A stretch of DNA of 64,000 nt from NCBI GenBank assembly GCA_021325355.1, contig JAJPHI010000018.1, positions 265,200-329,199 of the forward strand, given 5' to 3'. This document shows positions 36,835 through 46,857 of this stretch, piece after piece. The notes beneath the pieces are model-generated. The model was given only the letters and a program-made list of their open reading frames with translations. It had not been told where the DNA came from and ran no database searches. Each line of letters starts with the position of its first letter. The first letter of the stretch is position 1. This stretch comes from Pseudomonadota bacterium (GTDB taxonomy: Bacteria; Desulfobacterota; Binatia; Binatales; Binataceae). A program made the position numbers and the translations under genes.

Positions 36835-37899
36835 ATGAGTCCAATGACTGCCGAAATCGCGCTGGTCGATGACGCGCGGCTGAGTCTCCGTCGTCGTCCC
36901 TACGAAGCCGCGCGCGAGGAATGGGCGCGTCTGGTCGCGGCTTCGCGCGATGCCACCCTGTCACACGGTGAGCGTTGGCTCGCGGCGCTCGAGCGCACCT
37001 ATCGCCTGAGATTCGAGATATTGGCGCTGGTCGACGAGCGCACCGACGAAACGCTGGCGGCGGGAATTTTTGCGCCATCGCGGAGCCTTTTCGGCCGTCG
37101 CTTTGTTTCCCTGCCGTTTTCGGATGCCTGCCCGCCACTCGCCGCGTCGCCCGGCTATCGCGATCTCTGGGCGCGCGAGCTGAGCCGTTCGGACGTGTAC
37201 CCGCGCGCCGAGATTCGCGGTTATGGGGCCGCGCCGCCATGGCAGGTTGCCACAACCTTCGTCGAATGGAAGTTGCGGATCGATCGCAACGCGCAGGAAT
37301 TGCGGCGGGCCATGGACGGCAATTTCCGCCGTCAACTGCGGCGCGGCGAGGAGAGTGGCTTCGACGTGCGCTGCGGCAACAGCGCCGATGACGTTCGCGC
37401 GTTTTACGAATTGATGCTGCTGACGCGCCAACGCTTCGGCCTGCCGGCCCAGCCGCTGAGTTTTTTTCAAAACCTGGTGGAGATTTTCGGGCGTGACAGC
37501 GAAGTCTGGCTGGTCGCGAAAAACGGCCGGGACCTGGCGGCGATGTTTCTTCTGCGCGAACGCGACACGATCCACTACCGCTGGAGCGCCCGCGTGCAGC
37601 CGCTGCCGCTCGGCGCCAGCCATGTGATGATTTGGCGCGTGCTCGAGCATCATTCGGGCCGCGCGTATGACCTCAATCTCGGCCGCAATGATTATCGGAA
37701 CAGCGGCATCAGTCGCTTTAAAACCGAGCTCGGCGCAACTTCGACCCCGCTGCCGTATTCGTTTTTTCCGCGGAGTCCGCAGGCAGTCAGCGCCGAACGG
37801 CTCGAAGGCTTTCGCGCTCTGCTGGCCCGCGTATGGCAACGCACGCCGCTGCCGGTCGCCCGCCGCCTCGGTCCCCGGCTCTACAAGTTCCTGAGCTGA
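36835..37899 (+). CDS. FemAB / BioF2-like GNAT-fold acyltransferase
   Basis: FRRQLRRGEESGFDVR, MLLTRQRFGLPAQPLSFF, DLNLGRNDYRNSGISRFKTELGA pattern. Confidence 0.8.
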   Translation: MSPMTAEIALVDDARLSLRRRPYEAAREEWARLVAASRDATLSHGERWLAALERTYRLRFEILALVDERTDETLAAGIFAPSRSLFGRRFVSLPFSDACPPLAASPGYRDLWARELSRSDVYPRAEIRGYGAAPPWQVATTFVEWKLRIDRNAQELRRAMDGNFRRQLRRGEESGFDVRCGNSADDVRAFYELMLLTRQRFGLPAQPLSFFQNLVEIFGRDSEVWLVAKNGRDLAAMFLLRERDTIHYRWSARVQPLPLGASHVMIWRVLEHHSGRAYDLNLGRNDYRNSGISRFKTELGATSTPLPYSFFPRSPQAVSAERLEGFRALLARVWQRTPLPVARRLGPRLYKFLS

Positions 37900-37995
37900 G
37901 TTGCCCGCAAGGTCCGGTCGAGCGGACCGCGCCCACGGATTGATCCGCGCGAGCGCTGACGCGCGATCACCGAACGACGCGCCGGGGTGGCGAGC

Positions 37996-39687
37996 TCAGG
38001 CGGCGGCGGTGGCAGGAGCGAGTTCAAAGGCTCCGGGCGCGATATTATCCGCCGAGCGCAGGACGATCTTGCTGCCGATCAGACGTTCGGTGCGTTCCAG
38101 GGCCTTTGCGCCCGTGTCGTAGAGAAAGCGCGCGACCGCGGGATTGATCTTCACGACCATCATGTCGGGCTGCGGGCTCTGCGCCGCGCGACGCTGGATG
38201 CCACGCAGCACCTCGGCGGCGAGCGTCGGCAGGGATTTCACGACGCGGCGCCCTTCGCAGGTCGGGCAGGGCGCGGTCAGCATCTCCTCGAGACTCTCGC
38301 GCGTCCGCTTGCGCGTCATCTGCACGAGGCCCAACTCCGAGATCTTGAGGACCGAGCTGCGCGCCTTATCGCGCTTGAGCGCCTGAGTCAGCACTTCGTT
38401 GACCTTCTTGCGGTCGGCTTCGCGCGTCATGTCGATGAAGTCAACGATGATGATCCCGCCGATATTGCGCAGACGAAGCTGCCGCACGACCTCTTCGGCG
38501 GCCTCGAGATTGGTTTTAAGGACGGTTTCGTCCTGATTGCGCTTGCCGACGAAGCGCCCGGTATTGACGTCGATCGCGGTCAGCGCCTCGGCCCGATCGA
38601 TCACCAGGTAACCTCCGGACTTGAGCCAGACCTTGCGCTCAAGGGCGCGGTTGATCTGCTCTTCTAGATTGAAGCGATCAAAGATTGGCCGCGGATCATC
38701 GTGCAGTGAGACGCGCCCGCGCAGGCGCGGCATATAGGTCTGAAAGAATTGCAGAATCTTGCCGTGCGTCGCCGGGTCATCGCAGTAAAGCCGCTCAACC
38801 TCGCTCGAGAACAGGTCGCGCACGATGCGGAGCGAGACTTCGAGGTCGTCATACAAAAGCGCCGGTGAACGCGACGACTCGGCGCGCTTGACGATCGTGG
38901 TCCAGAGCTTCGTGAGATAGGCGACGTCGCGCTGGATTTCCCGCTTGTTGACGCCTTCGCAGGCCGTGCGCACGATAAAGCCGCCCTGCGGCGGCGCGCA
39001 TTCCTTCACCGCCGCGCGCAGCCGCGCGCGCTCTTCGCCGCTCTCGATCCGGCGCGATACTCCGGTCCGACCGCTGGTCGGCGTGTACACCAGATAACGC
39101 CCCGGGAGGGAGATCATCGAAGTGAGCCGAGCCCCTTTGGTGCCCATCGGCTCTTTGGCCACCTGAACGATAATCTCCTGGCCGCGCTTCAGTTGCTGCT
39201 CGATCGGCAAACGCGGACGGGCGGTGGGCTGGCGCCGGCGACGACCCCTCCGCATACGGTTAGCGGCGGCCGGATGCGCGACAAGCTCGTCGTCAAGGTT
39301 GTCGTCGATAATTTCGTCGAAAGCTTCTTTCAGTACGTCGGCCGGCTCGCGCGAGGCTTCGAGCGGCTCGCCGTCAGCATCATCGTCGTCGACGGCGAGC
39401 GACTCCGCTTCGACGACCTCCTCGCCGAGCGCCGCCGCCGCGGGACCGAAGTCGTCGGCGTCCTCACGAAAATCCGAGACATGGAGGAAGCCGGCCTTTT
39501 CCAGTCCGATATCGACAAAGGCCGCCTGCATCCCGGGGAGCACCCGGGTGACGCGACCTTTGTACACCCTGCCGGCGAGACCGCCGCGCTGATCGCGTTC
39601 AAGATAAAACTCCGCGAGCGCTCCGTCTTCCAGCAGAGCGACGCGGACCTCTAAATCGGAGGCATTGATGACTATTTCGCGCTTCAC
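37996..39687 (-). CDS. rng: Ribonuclease E/G family protein
   Basis: GRVYKGRVTRVLPGMQAAFVDIGLEKAGFLHVSD; GYLVIDRAEALTAIDVNTGRFVG; GGIIIVDFIDM; CPTCEGRR Zn-link. Confidence 0.95.
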   Translation of the reverse strand: MKREIVINASDLEVRVALLEDGALAEFYLERDQRGGLAGRVYKGRVTRVLPGMQAAFVDIGLEKAGFLHVSDFREDADDFGPAAAALGEEVVEAESLAVDDDDADGEPLEASREPADVLKEAFDEIIDDNLDDELVAHPAAANRMRRGRRRRQPTARPRLPIEQQLKRGQEIIVQVAKEPMGTKGARLTSMISLPGRYLVYTPTSGRTGVSRRIESGEERARLRAAVKECAPPQGGFIVRTACEGVNKREIQRDVAYLTKLWTTIVKRAESSRSPALLYDDLEVSLRIVRDLFSSEVERLYCDDPATHGKILQFFQTYMPRLRGRVSLHDDPRPIFDRFNLEEQINRALERKVWLKSGGYLVIDRAEALTAIDVNTGRFVGKRNQDETVLKTNLEAAEEVVRQLRLRNIGGIIIVDFIDMTREADRKKVNEVLTQALKRDKARSSVLKISELGLVQMTRKRTRESLEEMLTAPCPTCEGRRVVKSLPTLAAEVLRGIQRRAAQSPQPDMMVVKINPAVARFLYDTGAKALERTERLIGSKIVLRSADNIAPGAFELAPATAAA

Positions 39688-39789
39688 ATGGGCATCGACC
39701 CGCCGCCGAACCGCTTACCGCTCCTACTCGCCGGGCCCTGCAGAAGAGCATACGCGCTCGACGCCGGATGCCCAAGCGGTTGCGGTTGA

Positions 39790-40848
39790 TCAATCCGCAG
39801 CCGCCGGCTGGCCCGCCTCGACCTTGAAATCGGGCATCACGCGCGTCGCGAAACGCTCGAGCGAACGCATCGATTGGTCCTGGGTGAGGCCGCCCCAGGC
39901 AAACGACAGCACGAGGTAATTCGCGCCGCTGCCTTCAAAGAAACGCCCGACCTGGTCGCGCACTTCCGTCGCCGTACCGACCAGCGCGGCTTCGGCCCTG
40001 GCGGCCACTCGCAGATCCGGCGTGAAGCCATACGCGGGCAGCGTGCGGAAGTCACGCCATAGCTTGGTGATGTTATCGTAGTAGGTCTTATAGGCGGGGG
40101 CCGCGATCGCGTCGATTTCACGCTCGTCAGCGGCGACATAAGCATGCCGAATCGCGCCCATGATCGGCTCGGCGACATGGGCGTTGAGGTCGGCCGCACT
40201 GCCCCGATGGCGCGTCAGCTCCTCGCGGTACTGCGTCACCATACCGTTGACCATCTTAATCGGCCCCAGACCGACCATGTGCATCCCGTGGCGGGCGGCG
40301 AAGCTCACGCTCTGCGGCGAGGTTACGCCGTACCAGAACGGCGGATTCGGTTGCTGGCGCGGCCGCAGCTCCATCGGCACGTCGTCGAAGCGATAATGGA
40401 CGCCGCGATAGTTGAGCCGCGGATGGCGCAAGCCGCGCACCGTTGCCTCGAGCGCCTCCTCAAAAATTTCGTGCGCGTCGAGGAAAGGGATTCGATAATA
40501 GGCGAGTTCGAACGGCGAGACGCCGCGACCTACCCCGATATCGAGGCGTCCGTCGCTCAGATGATCGAGCATGCAGATTTCGGTGGCGAGACGCAGCGGA
40601 TTGTAGAGCGGCAGCAGATAGACCAGCGGGCCCAGGCGGATACGCCGGGTACGCTGCGCCGCCGCGGCAAGAAAGAGTCCCGGCGACGGCGCCATCCCGA
40701 GCGGCGTCGCGTGATGCTCGGCGACGTGATAGCCGTAAAAGCCCGCCGCGTCATACTGCTCGAGCAGTTTGAGTCGGCCTTCAAACAGTCCGTCGAGCGT
40801 GTCGCCGCGCCGTTCAATATGATCGAAGACGCCGAATGCCGTTTTCAT
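39790..40848 (-). CDS. LLM-class flavin-dependent oxidoreductase (luciferase-like monooxygenase)
   Basis: YGYHVAEHHATPLGMAPSPGLFLAAAAQRTRRIRLGPLVYLLPLYNPLRLATEICMLDHLSDGRLDIGVGRG. Confidence 0.93.
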   Translation of the reverse strand: MKTAFGVFDHIERRGDTLDGLFEGRLKLLEQYDAAGFYGYHVAEHHATPLGMAPSPGLFLAAAAQRTRRIRLGPLVYLLPLYNPLRLATEICMLDHLSDGRLDIGVGRGVSPFELAYYRIPFLDAHEIFEEALEATVRGLRHPRLNYRGVHYRFDDVPMELRPRQQPNPPFWYGVTSPQSVSFAARHGMHMVGLGPIKMVNGMVTQYREELTRHRGSAADLNAHVAEPIMGAIRHAYVAADEREIDAIAAPAYKTYYDNITKLWRDFRTLPAYGFTPDLRVAARAEAALVGTATEVRDQVGRFFEGSGANYLVLSFAWGGLTQDQSMRSLERFATRVMPDFKVEAGQPAAAD

Positions 40849-40948
40849 CCTGGCCGCTCCCTGTTATCGCGACCCGCAGTGTGCGGCAAGCGCAGTCGCC
40901 GGCGCCGCGAAGCTGTTCCTCAAGCGCAGCAAAGGCCGCGCGGATAAT

Positions 40949-41623
40949 TCATTTGATCATCTCGACGCCGCCGGTGACGAAGGCGAGCGCGGTCCCCCCG
41001 TTCTTCGACGATACCGTGTGCGTGCATCCGTTTGGTCGATAGTTCGCGTTGCCGACCCGCACTTCACCGGATTCGTCGAAGTTCGAGCCTTCGAGCATGA
41101 AAATCAGCTCGTCACCGACATGCTTGTGCAGGGGCAGTTTCGCCCCGGGCTCGAAGCGCGCCAGCACCGCCCGACGCTTGCTCGCCGCGTCGCTCCAGAT
41201 AGCCTTCTGACTGACCCCGGGCATCGGGCTGGTCCAGGGTAGCTCGCTGAGGACGATCGTCTGCGACTTGGGCGCATCGCCGATGGCGCTCGCGGGCTCG
41301 ACGCTGCCGGTAATGATCGCGAAGACGGTCGCGCCGTTTTTGCTCGTCACGCTGTGGATACATCCGTTCGGGCGATAGCCGACGCTGCCCGCCGCCGTCG
41401 TTCCGGCCTCGTCGCTGATGGCTCCTTCGATCACGTAGAGGAATTCGTCGCCGACATGTTTGTGCATCGGCAGCGTCGCCCCGGGCTCGAAGCGAGTAAG
41501 TTGCGCGCGCCGTTTGGTCGCCGGATCGGACCACAGGAGCTTCGCCTTGATCGTCGGCGTCATCGGCTCCCAGGAGCGTTCGCTGACTTCGATGATCTGC
41601 GAGGGATTGGATGCTTCGGCCAT
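40949..41623 (-). CDS. Tandem double-cupin protein (ChrR-like cupins)
   Basis: Two near-identical cupin motifs: RFEPGATLPMHKHVGDEFLYVIEG and RFEPGAKLPLHKHVGDELIFMLEG. Confidence 0.88.
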   Translation of the reverse strand: MAEASNPSQIIEVSERSWEPMTPTIKAKLLWSDPATKRRAQLTRFEPGATLPMHKHVGDEFLYVIEGAISDEAGTTAAGSVGYRPNGCIHSVTSKNGATVFAIITGSVEPASAIGDAPKSQTIVLSELPWTSPMPGVSQKAIWSDAASKRRAVLARFEPGAKLPLHKHVGDELIFMLEGSNFDESGEVRVGNANYRPNGCTHTVSSKNGGTALAFVTGGVEMIK

Positions 41624-41895
41624 GGTCTCCTCCGCCTCGAAAAATCCAGATGTTTATGCGTTGCTAACGCGCCTTGCCGATCGAAGTCAAACGAGCGCCG
41701 ATGGCCGGGGCACGCTCGCGCGGTCGCGCGTCGGCAGCTCACGCGCGTCTCACGGCCGCGTCGGCAAGTGCGGATCCCGAAATACAGTCAAGTCTGAAGT
41801 AACAGAAGACTGAATCCTAAACTAGCTTTATCTTGTGGATTCTAGCTATAGGTTTTATTCCACTCATTCATACCAAGGATCGATAGAGACTCCAC

Positions 41896-42189
41896 ATGGT
41901 TATCAAAAGTTCAATTCTTCTCGGAGCGGCCGCGACAGATTGCGCCAGGGATCTGCTCAATCGGCAAATGATTACGAACTGGCAGGATCTGAGTCCCGCG
42001 CACGTCGATGCGGCGCGGATTCTGGTCTTCGTCCAGGGCGATGAACAGGCCTACGAGCAGGCGATCGCGCAGATTGCCGTCGCGGCGGCCCAGCGCAAGG
42101 TGGCGTGGCGCCACGAGGAGTACACGGTTTACGGAGACCCTCGCGGCCAGACCTGGATCCCTCCGCTTGGATCAATCACCGGCGTGTGA
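41896..42189 (+). CDS. Small hypothetical protein
   Basis: 97-aa ORF preceded by an AT-rich region; no recognised family. Confidence 0.4.
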   Translation: MVIKSSILLGAAATDCARDLLNRQMITNWQDLSPAHVDAARILVFVQGDEQAYEQAIAQIAVAAAQRKVAWRHEEYTVYGDPRGQTWIPPLGSITGV

Positions 42190-42305
42190 GGGGCGATTCG
42201 AAAAGAAGACCACGGTTGCCGAAGGATCCGCGACGGCAACGAATCGACGAGCAAATCCTCTGACAATTGATCCCGTCGATGGTATGAGATTGTCTGAGGC
42301 TCGTT

Positions 42306-43313
42306 ATGAAGCTCTACGAAATAAGCGAAGCGAAAGGCATCGAAAGTCTTCAATTGACCGAGCGGCCGACGCCCCGACCCGGTCCGGGTGAAGTGCTGGT
42401 GCGGGTGCGCGCGACCTCGCTTAACTATCGCGATCTCGCGCTGTGCAAGGGCGGGCTCGCCCGGATGGTCAAACTGCCGATGATCCCGGTCTCGGACGGC
42501 GCCGGCGACGTCGTCGAGACCGGACCGGGTGTGATGAGGCTTAAAACCGGTGACCGCGTGGCCGCGATCTTCACCCAGGGATGGCTTTCCGGGCCGCCCT
42601 ATCAGGGCATGTATCAAAGCTCGCTCGGCGGCGGAATCGACGGGATGCTCGCCGAATACGTGGTGCTGCGCGAGGATGGCTTCGTCAAAATTCCCGATTA
42701 TATGACCTACGAGGAGGCCGCGACCTTACCCTGCGCGGCCGTGACCTCGTGGAACGCGCTTGTCGTCGAAGGCCGGATCAAGCCGGGTGACACGGTACTG
42801 ACGATGGGAACCGGCGGAGTTTCGATCTTCGCGCTGCAGTTCGCCCGGATGTACGGGGCGCGGGTAATCGCCACCTCCAGCAGCGACGCCAAACTGAAAC
42901 GACTGCGGGAGATGGGCGCGGCGCACGTGATCAACTACAAGAGCAAGCCCGACTGGGACAAGGCTGTGCTCGAACTGACCGGCGGCCAGGGCGTCGATCA
43001 TGTGGTCGAGATCGGCGGCGCCGGCACGCTGCCAAAATCGATGAACGCCGTCAAAGCTGGCGGCATTGTTCATCTGATCGGTATCCTCGCCGGCGCGGGG
43101 CAGATCGATCCGATGGGGCTGCTGTTCAAGCAGGCGCGTATCCAGGGTATTTTGGTCGGCTCGCGCGAGATGTTCGAGGCGATGAACCGCGCGATGGCGG
43201 CCAACGATGTCCATCCGGTGATCGACCGGGTCTTCCCCTTCAGCGAGGCGCGCGAGGCCTACCGCTATCTGGAAAGCGGCGCTCATTTCGGCAAGGTCTG
43301 TATCGCTGTCTAG
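42306..43313 (+). CDS. MDR-family zinc-type alcohol dehydrogenase / quinone oxidoreductase
   Basis: PGPGEVLVRVRATSLNYRDL, GDRVAAIF, GVSIFALQFARMYGARVIATSSSDAKL. Confidence 0.92.
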   Translation: MKLYEISEAKGIESLQLTERPTPRPGPGEVLVRVRATSLNYRDLALCKGGLARMVKLPMIPVSDGAGDVVETGPGVMRLKTGDRVAAIFTQGWLSGPPYQGMYQSSLGGGIDGMLAEYVVLREDGFVKIPDYMTYEEAATLPCAAVTSWNALVVEGRIKPGDTVLTMGTGGVSIFALQFARMYGARVIATSSSDAKLKRLREMGAAHVINYKSKPDWDKAVLELTGGQGVDHVVEIGGAGTLPKSMNAVKAGGIVHLIGILAGAGQIDPMGLLFKQARIQGILVGSREMFEAMNRAMAANDVHPVIDRVFPFSEAREAYRYLESGAHFGKVCIAV

Positions 43314-43435
43314 CCTTTTACTTTCCCCCGGAAATGGTTGATAAGTAGGGTCAGCTAGTCCACCTTTTTGAACGCGGCGGGAAGATGGTTTTGCGCGTCA
43401 GCGCCGGCCGTCGCCGACCGCAGGGAGGGAGTTCG

Positions 43436-45151
43436 ATGGCTTACGATATCCTGATTCGCGGTGGTGAAATCGTTGACGGCTCCGGGCTGCCGCGCTATCG
43501 CGCCGACCTCGCGATAGCCGACGGGCGGATCGTCGCGATCGGTAAAATCAATGATTCGGCCAAAGAGGTCATCGATGCCGAGGGGCACGTCGTCGCGCCG
43601 GGCTTTATCGATGGCCACACGCACATGGATGCCCAGATCTTCTGGGATCGCCTCGGTAGTTGCTCGTGCTGGCACGGCGTGACCTCGGTGGTGATGGGCA
43701 ACTGCGGGTTCTCGCTCGCGCCCTGCGCGGAGAAGGACAAGCTGCTCGTGATGCGAAATCTCGAGCGCGCCGAAGATATCTCTCCCAAGGCGATGGAGGC
43801 GGGCATTCGATGGGCGTGGGACAACTTTCCGCAATACCTCGATGCCATCGACCGCCAGCCCAAAGCGATCAACTACACGGCTTACGTCGGTCATTCCGCC
43901 CTGCGCACCTACGTGATGGGTCAGCGGGCCTTCGAGGAAGAGGCCACCTCCGAGGATATCGCCGCGATGAAGCGCGAGCTGCGCAACGCGATCAAGGCGG
44001 GCGCTGCCGGCTTCAGCACCTCGCGCAACCGTAACCATCAGACGCCCGATGACCGCCCGGTCGCGAGCCGTCTCGCCAACTGGAGCGAGGTCTGCGAGCT
44101 GGTCGGCGTGATGGGGGATCTCGGCGCCGGCGTCTTCGAGATCGCTCAGGAGGATATCGATCGCGACCCCGAGCGCATGAACGATTTTCTCGGCCGCCTG
44201 CAGCAGCTCGCGATCGCCACCAAGGTCCCGACGACCTTCGGCGTAATCGCTTCGCGCAAGGCCCGTCATGATATGTGGCGTCCGCACTTCCGCATGATCG
44301 ACGAGACTATCGCCGCCGGCGGGCGGATGCTGGCGCAGGGCACCAGCCGTTGGATCAGCGCGCTGCTGTCGTTCGAGACGGCGCTGCCCTTCGATAAGGC
44401 GCCCGTATGGCGAGAGATTCGCGCCAAATCACTGGCCGAACAGGAAGCCGCGTTGCGCAATCCCGAGACCCGCGCCGCGCTGCTCGCCGCCGCGCGCGAA
44501 TACATGACGCAGCCCGAACGTGCGGTCGGCGCCGAAGCGCGCAAACCGGACTTCGATTATCTGTTTGCCTACGAGAATCCGCTGCCGCCGTATCGTTCGA
44601 TCAATCAGATCGCCAGGGAGCGCGGCACCGACCCGCTCGAAACGATGATCGATCTGGCTCTCGAAAAACATCTGAAGCTGTTCTTCATCCAGCCCATCGT
44701 CAACGAGGACCAGGACGTCGTGCTGGGCATGATGCGCCATCCGCGCCAGGTGGTGACCTTCTCGGATGCGGGCGCGCACGTCTCCCAGATCATGGATTCA
44801 TCGATCCAGACCTACCTGCTGGGTCATTGGGTGCGGAATCAGCAGGCGCTGTCGCTCGAACAGGCGGTGCGGAAGATCTCCTTCGAGCTCGCCTCATTCT
44901 GGGGCCTCCACGGACGCGGCATGCTTCGCGAGGGCAATCACGCCGACGTCGTGGTGTTCGATCCGCAGACTATCGCGCCCACGATGCCCTGGCTCGAGTA
45001 CGACCTGCCGGGCGGCGCGCGCCGTCTCAAGCAGAAGTCGGTCGGAATCAAGACCACGATCGTGAATGGCGAAGTGACGCTCCGTGAAAACGAATCGACC
45101 GGAGCGATGCCGGGCCGGCTGATCCGCGGGCCGCTCGCCGCCGGCGCCTAA
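43436..45151 (+). CDS. Amidohydrolase family protein (D-aminoacylase-like)
   Basis: IRGGEIVDGSGLPRYRADLAIADGRIVAIG, GFIDGHTHMD, TFSDAGAHVSQI; RBS upstream of ATG. Confidence 0.9.
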   Translation: MAYDILIRGGEIVDGSGLPRYRADLAIADGRIVAIGKINDSAKEVIDAEGHVVAPGFIDGHTHMDAQIFWDRLGSCSCWHGVTSVVMGNCGFSLAPCAEKDKLLVMRNLERAEDISPKAMEAGIRWAWDNFPQYLDAIDRQPKAINYTAYVGHSALRTYVMGQRAFEEEATSEDIAAMKRELRNAIKAGAAGFSTSRNRNHQTPDDRPVASRLANWSEVCELVGVMGDLGAGVFEIAQEDIDRDPERMNDFLGRLQQLAIATKVPTTFGVIASRKARHDMWRPHFRMIDETIAAGGRMLAQGTSRWISALLSFETALPFDKAPVWREIRAKSLAEQEAALRNPETRAALLAAAREYMTQPERAVGAEARKPDFDYLFAYENPLPPYRSINQIARERGTDPLETMIDLALEKHLKLFFIQPIVNEDQDVVLGMMRHPRQVVTFSDAGAHVSQIMDSSIQTYLLGHWVRNQQALSLEQAVRKISFELASFWGLHGRGMLREGNHADVVVFDPQTIAPTMPWLEYDLPGGARRLKQKSVGIKTTIVNGEVTLRENESTGAMPGRLIRGPLAAGA

Positions 45152-45182
45152 GGCGAGCTACGGCCTGAGCCATAAGACTGCG

Positions 45183-45218
45183 CGGGCGCGCGGGAGCTAT
45201 CCTGCGCGCCCGTTTTAT
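45183..45218 (+). terminator. Rho-independent terminator downstream of the amidohydrolase gene
   Basis: CGGGCGCGC-GGGAGCTATCCT-GCGCGCCCG followed by TTTTAT. Confidence 0.85.
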
Positions 45219-45371
45219 CTCTACGACGCGCCTTCGATTTCCCGCCCGAATCGCACCCGAGCGCATTGCGCTCCGATTCTCGGCCCACGCAGCGCCGCAC
45301 GCCGAGGACGCCGCGGCTTCGTCAAGCGCCCGCGCGACTTTGAATGACAAGCGGGTAGCGACCGCTCTACA

Positions 45372-46853
45372 ATGACCATCGTGGCAGCGTTCGAGGTTAT
45401 CGTGGTCGGCGCCGGCAACGCGGCCCTGGCAGCGGCGGTCGCCGCACGTCAGGCCGGAGCGCAACGCGTAGTGGTATTGGAAAAAGCGCCGGAAGAGTTG
45501 CGCGGCGGCAATACCCATTACAGCGGCGGGCTTTTTCGGATCGCGTTTGACCGCGTCGAGGAGCTCCTGCGCCTGGTGCCTGCAGCGCGTGAACTGCCGG
45601 GCTTTGTCGAGGGCATCGAGCCCTACCCGCGCGACGCCTTCATGAGCGATCTGCAGCGGATGACCGCCGGTCGCACCGATCCGGAACTATCGGCGCTGCT
45701 GGTCAACGAATCCTACGCGACCGCCTCGTGGATGGCCGCCAACGGTCTGCGCTTCGAGCCGGCGATATCGCTCGGCGCGGTAAAGGTCGGTGGCGTGATC
45801 AAGTGGCCCAAGGGCGCGATCGTGCGCGCGGTACACGAGGGCGTGGGGCTCTCGCGGATGTGGTTCGCGCTGGCGCAGCGCCTCGGCGTCGAGATTCGTT
45901 ATCGCACCGCGGCCGTGCGCCTGCTCGAAGAGCGCAGCGGACGGATCAGGGGGGTCACCGTGCGTACGCCGGAGGGATTCGAGGATCTCGAAGCGCGTGC
46001 CGTTATCCTCGGCTGCGGCGGTTTCGAGGCCAACGCGGCGTGGCGCGCGCAGTACCTCGGGCGGCCATGGGATCATGCGAAGGTGCGCGGCACGCCCCAT
46101 AATCAGGGCGATGGCCTGCGCATGGCGCTCGCGGTCGGCGCGATGCCGTGGGGGCAATGGAGCGGATGCCATGCCACGCCGATCAATGCGGCCGCGCCCC
46201 CTTTCGGCGATCGCAAGCTGACCGACAAGACCAACCGCCTGTCATACCTTTACGGTGTGATGCTCAACCGTCAGGGGCTGCGCTTCGTCGATGAAGGCGA
46301 GGACCAGGCGCTCTTCACCTATGCCAAGTTCGGCGGCGCGATTCTCAATCAGCCGGGCGGGGTCGCGTGGCAAATCTTCGATGCGAAGACGGTCGATCTG
46401 CTCGAGCCGCGTTACAATACGAGCGCGCCGGTTATCGCCGATCATCTGGCCGACCTTGTGCGCGCGATCGCGATCGATGAGCCGACTGCGTTGCAGACGC
46501 TGCATGAGTTCAATGCGGCGGCCGGCCATGGACACTTCAACCCGGGCGAGCGCGACGGGATGGCGACCCGCGGGCTCGCTTTGCCGAAATCGAACTGGGC
46601 GCAAAAAATCGATACGCCGCCGTTTCGCGCCTACCCGGTCACCGGCGGCATCACGTTTTCCTTCGGCGGGCTCAAGGTTAACGAGCGTGCGCAGGTGATC
46701 GGCACCAATTGGGAGCCGCTCCCCGGTCTCTATGCCTGCGGCGAGATGGTCGGCGGCCTGTTCCATCACAACTACCCCGGCGGATCGGGCCTGATGTCCG
46801 GTGCGGTGTTCGGACGAATCGCCGGGACGAGCGCGGCGCACGATCGCGTTTAA
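45372..46853 (+). CDS. tcuA: FAD-dependent tricarballylate dehydrogenase-like flavoprotein (TcuA family), paralog 1
   Basis: VIVVGAGNAALAAAVAARQAGAQRVVVLEKAP; GLYACGEMVGGLFHHNYPGGSGLMSGAVFGRIAG. Confidence 0.82.
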   Translation: MTIVAAFEVIVVGAGNAALAAAVAARQAGAQRVVVLEKAPEELRGGNTHYSGGLFRIAFDRVEELLRLVPAARELPGFVEGIEPYPRDAFMSDLQRMTAGRTDPELSALLVNESYATASWMAANGLRFEPAISLGAVKVGGVIKWPKGAIVRAVHEGVGLSRMWFALAQRLGVEIRYRTAAVRLLEERSGRIRGVTVRTPEGFEDLEARAVILGCGGFEANAAWRAQYLGRPWDHAKVRGTPHNQGDGLRMALAVGAMPWGQWSGCHATPINAAAPPFGDRKLTDKTNRLSYLYGVMLNRQGLRFVDEGEDQALFTYAKFGGAILNQPGGVAWQIFDAKTVDLLEPRYNTSAPVIADHLADLVRAIAIDEPTALQTLHEFNAAAGHGHFNPGERDGMATRGLALPKSNWAQKIDTPPFRAYPVTGGITFSFGGLKVNERAQVIGTNWEPLPGLYACGEMVGGLFHHNYPGGSGLMSGAVFGRIAGTSAAHDRV

Positions 46854-46857
46854 GCAG

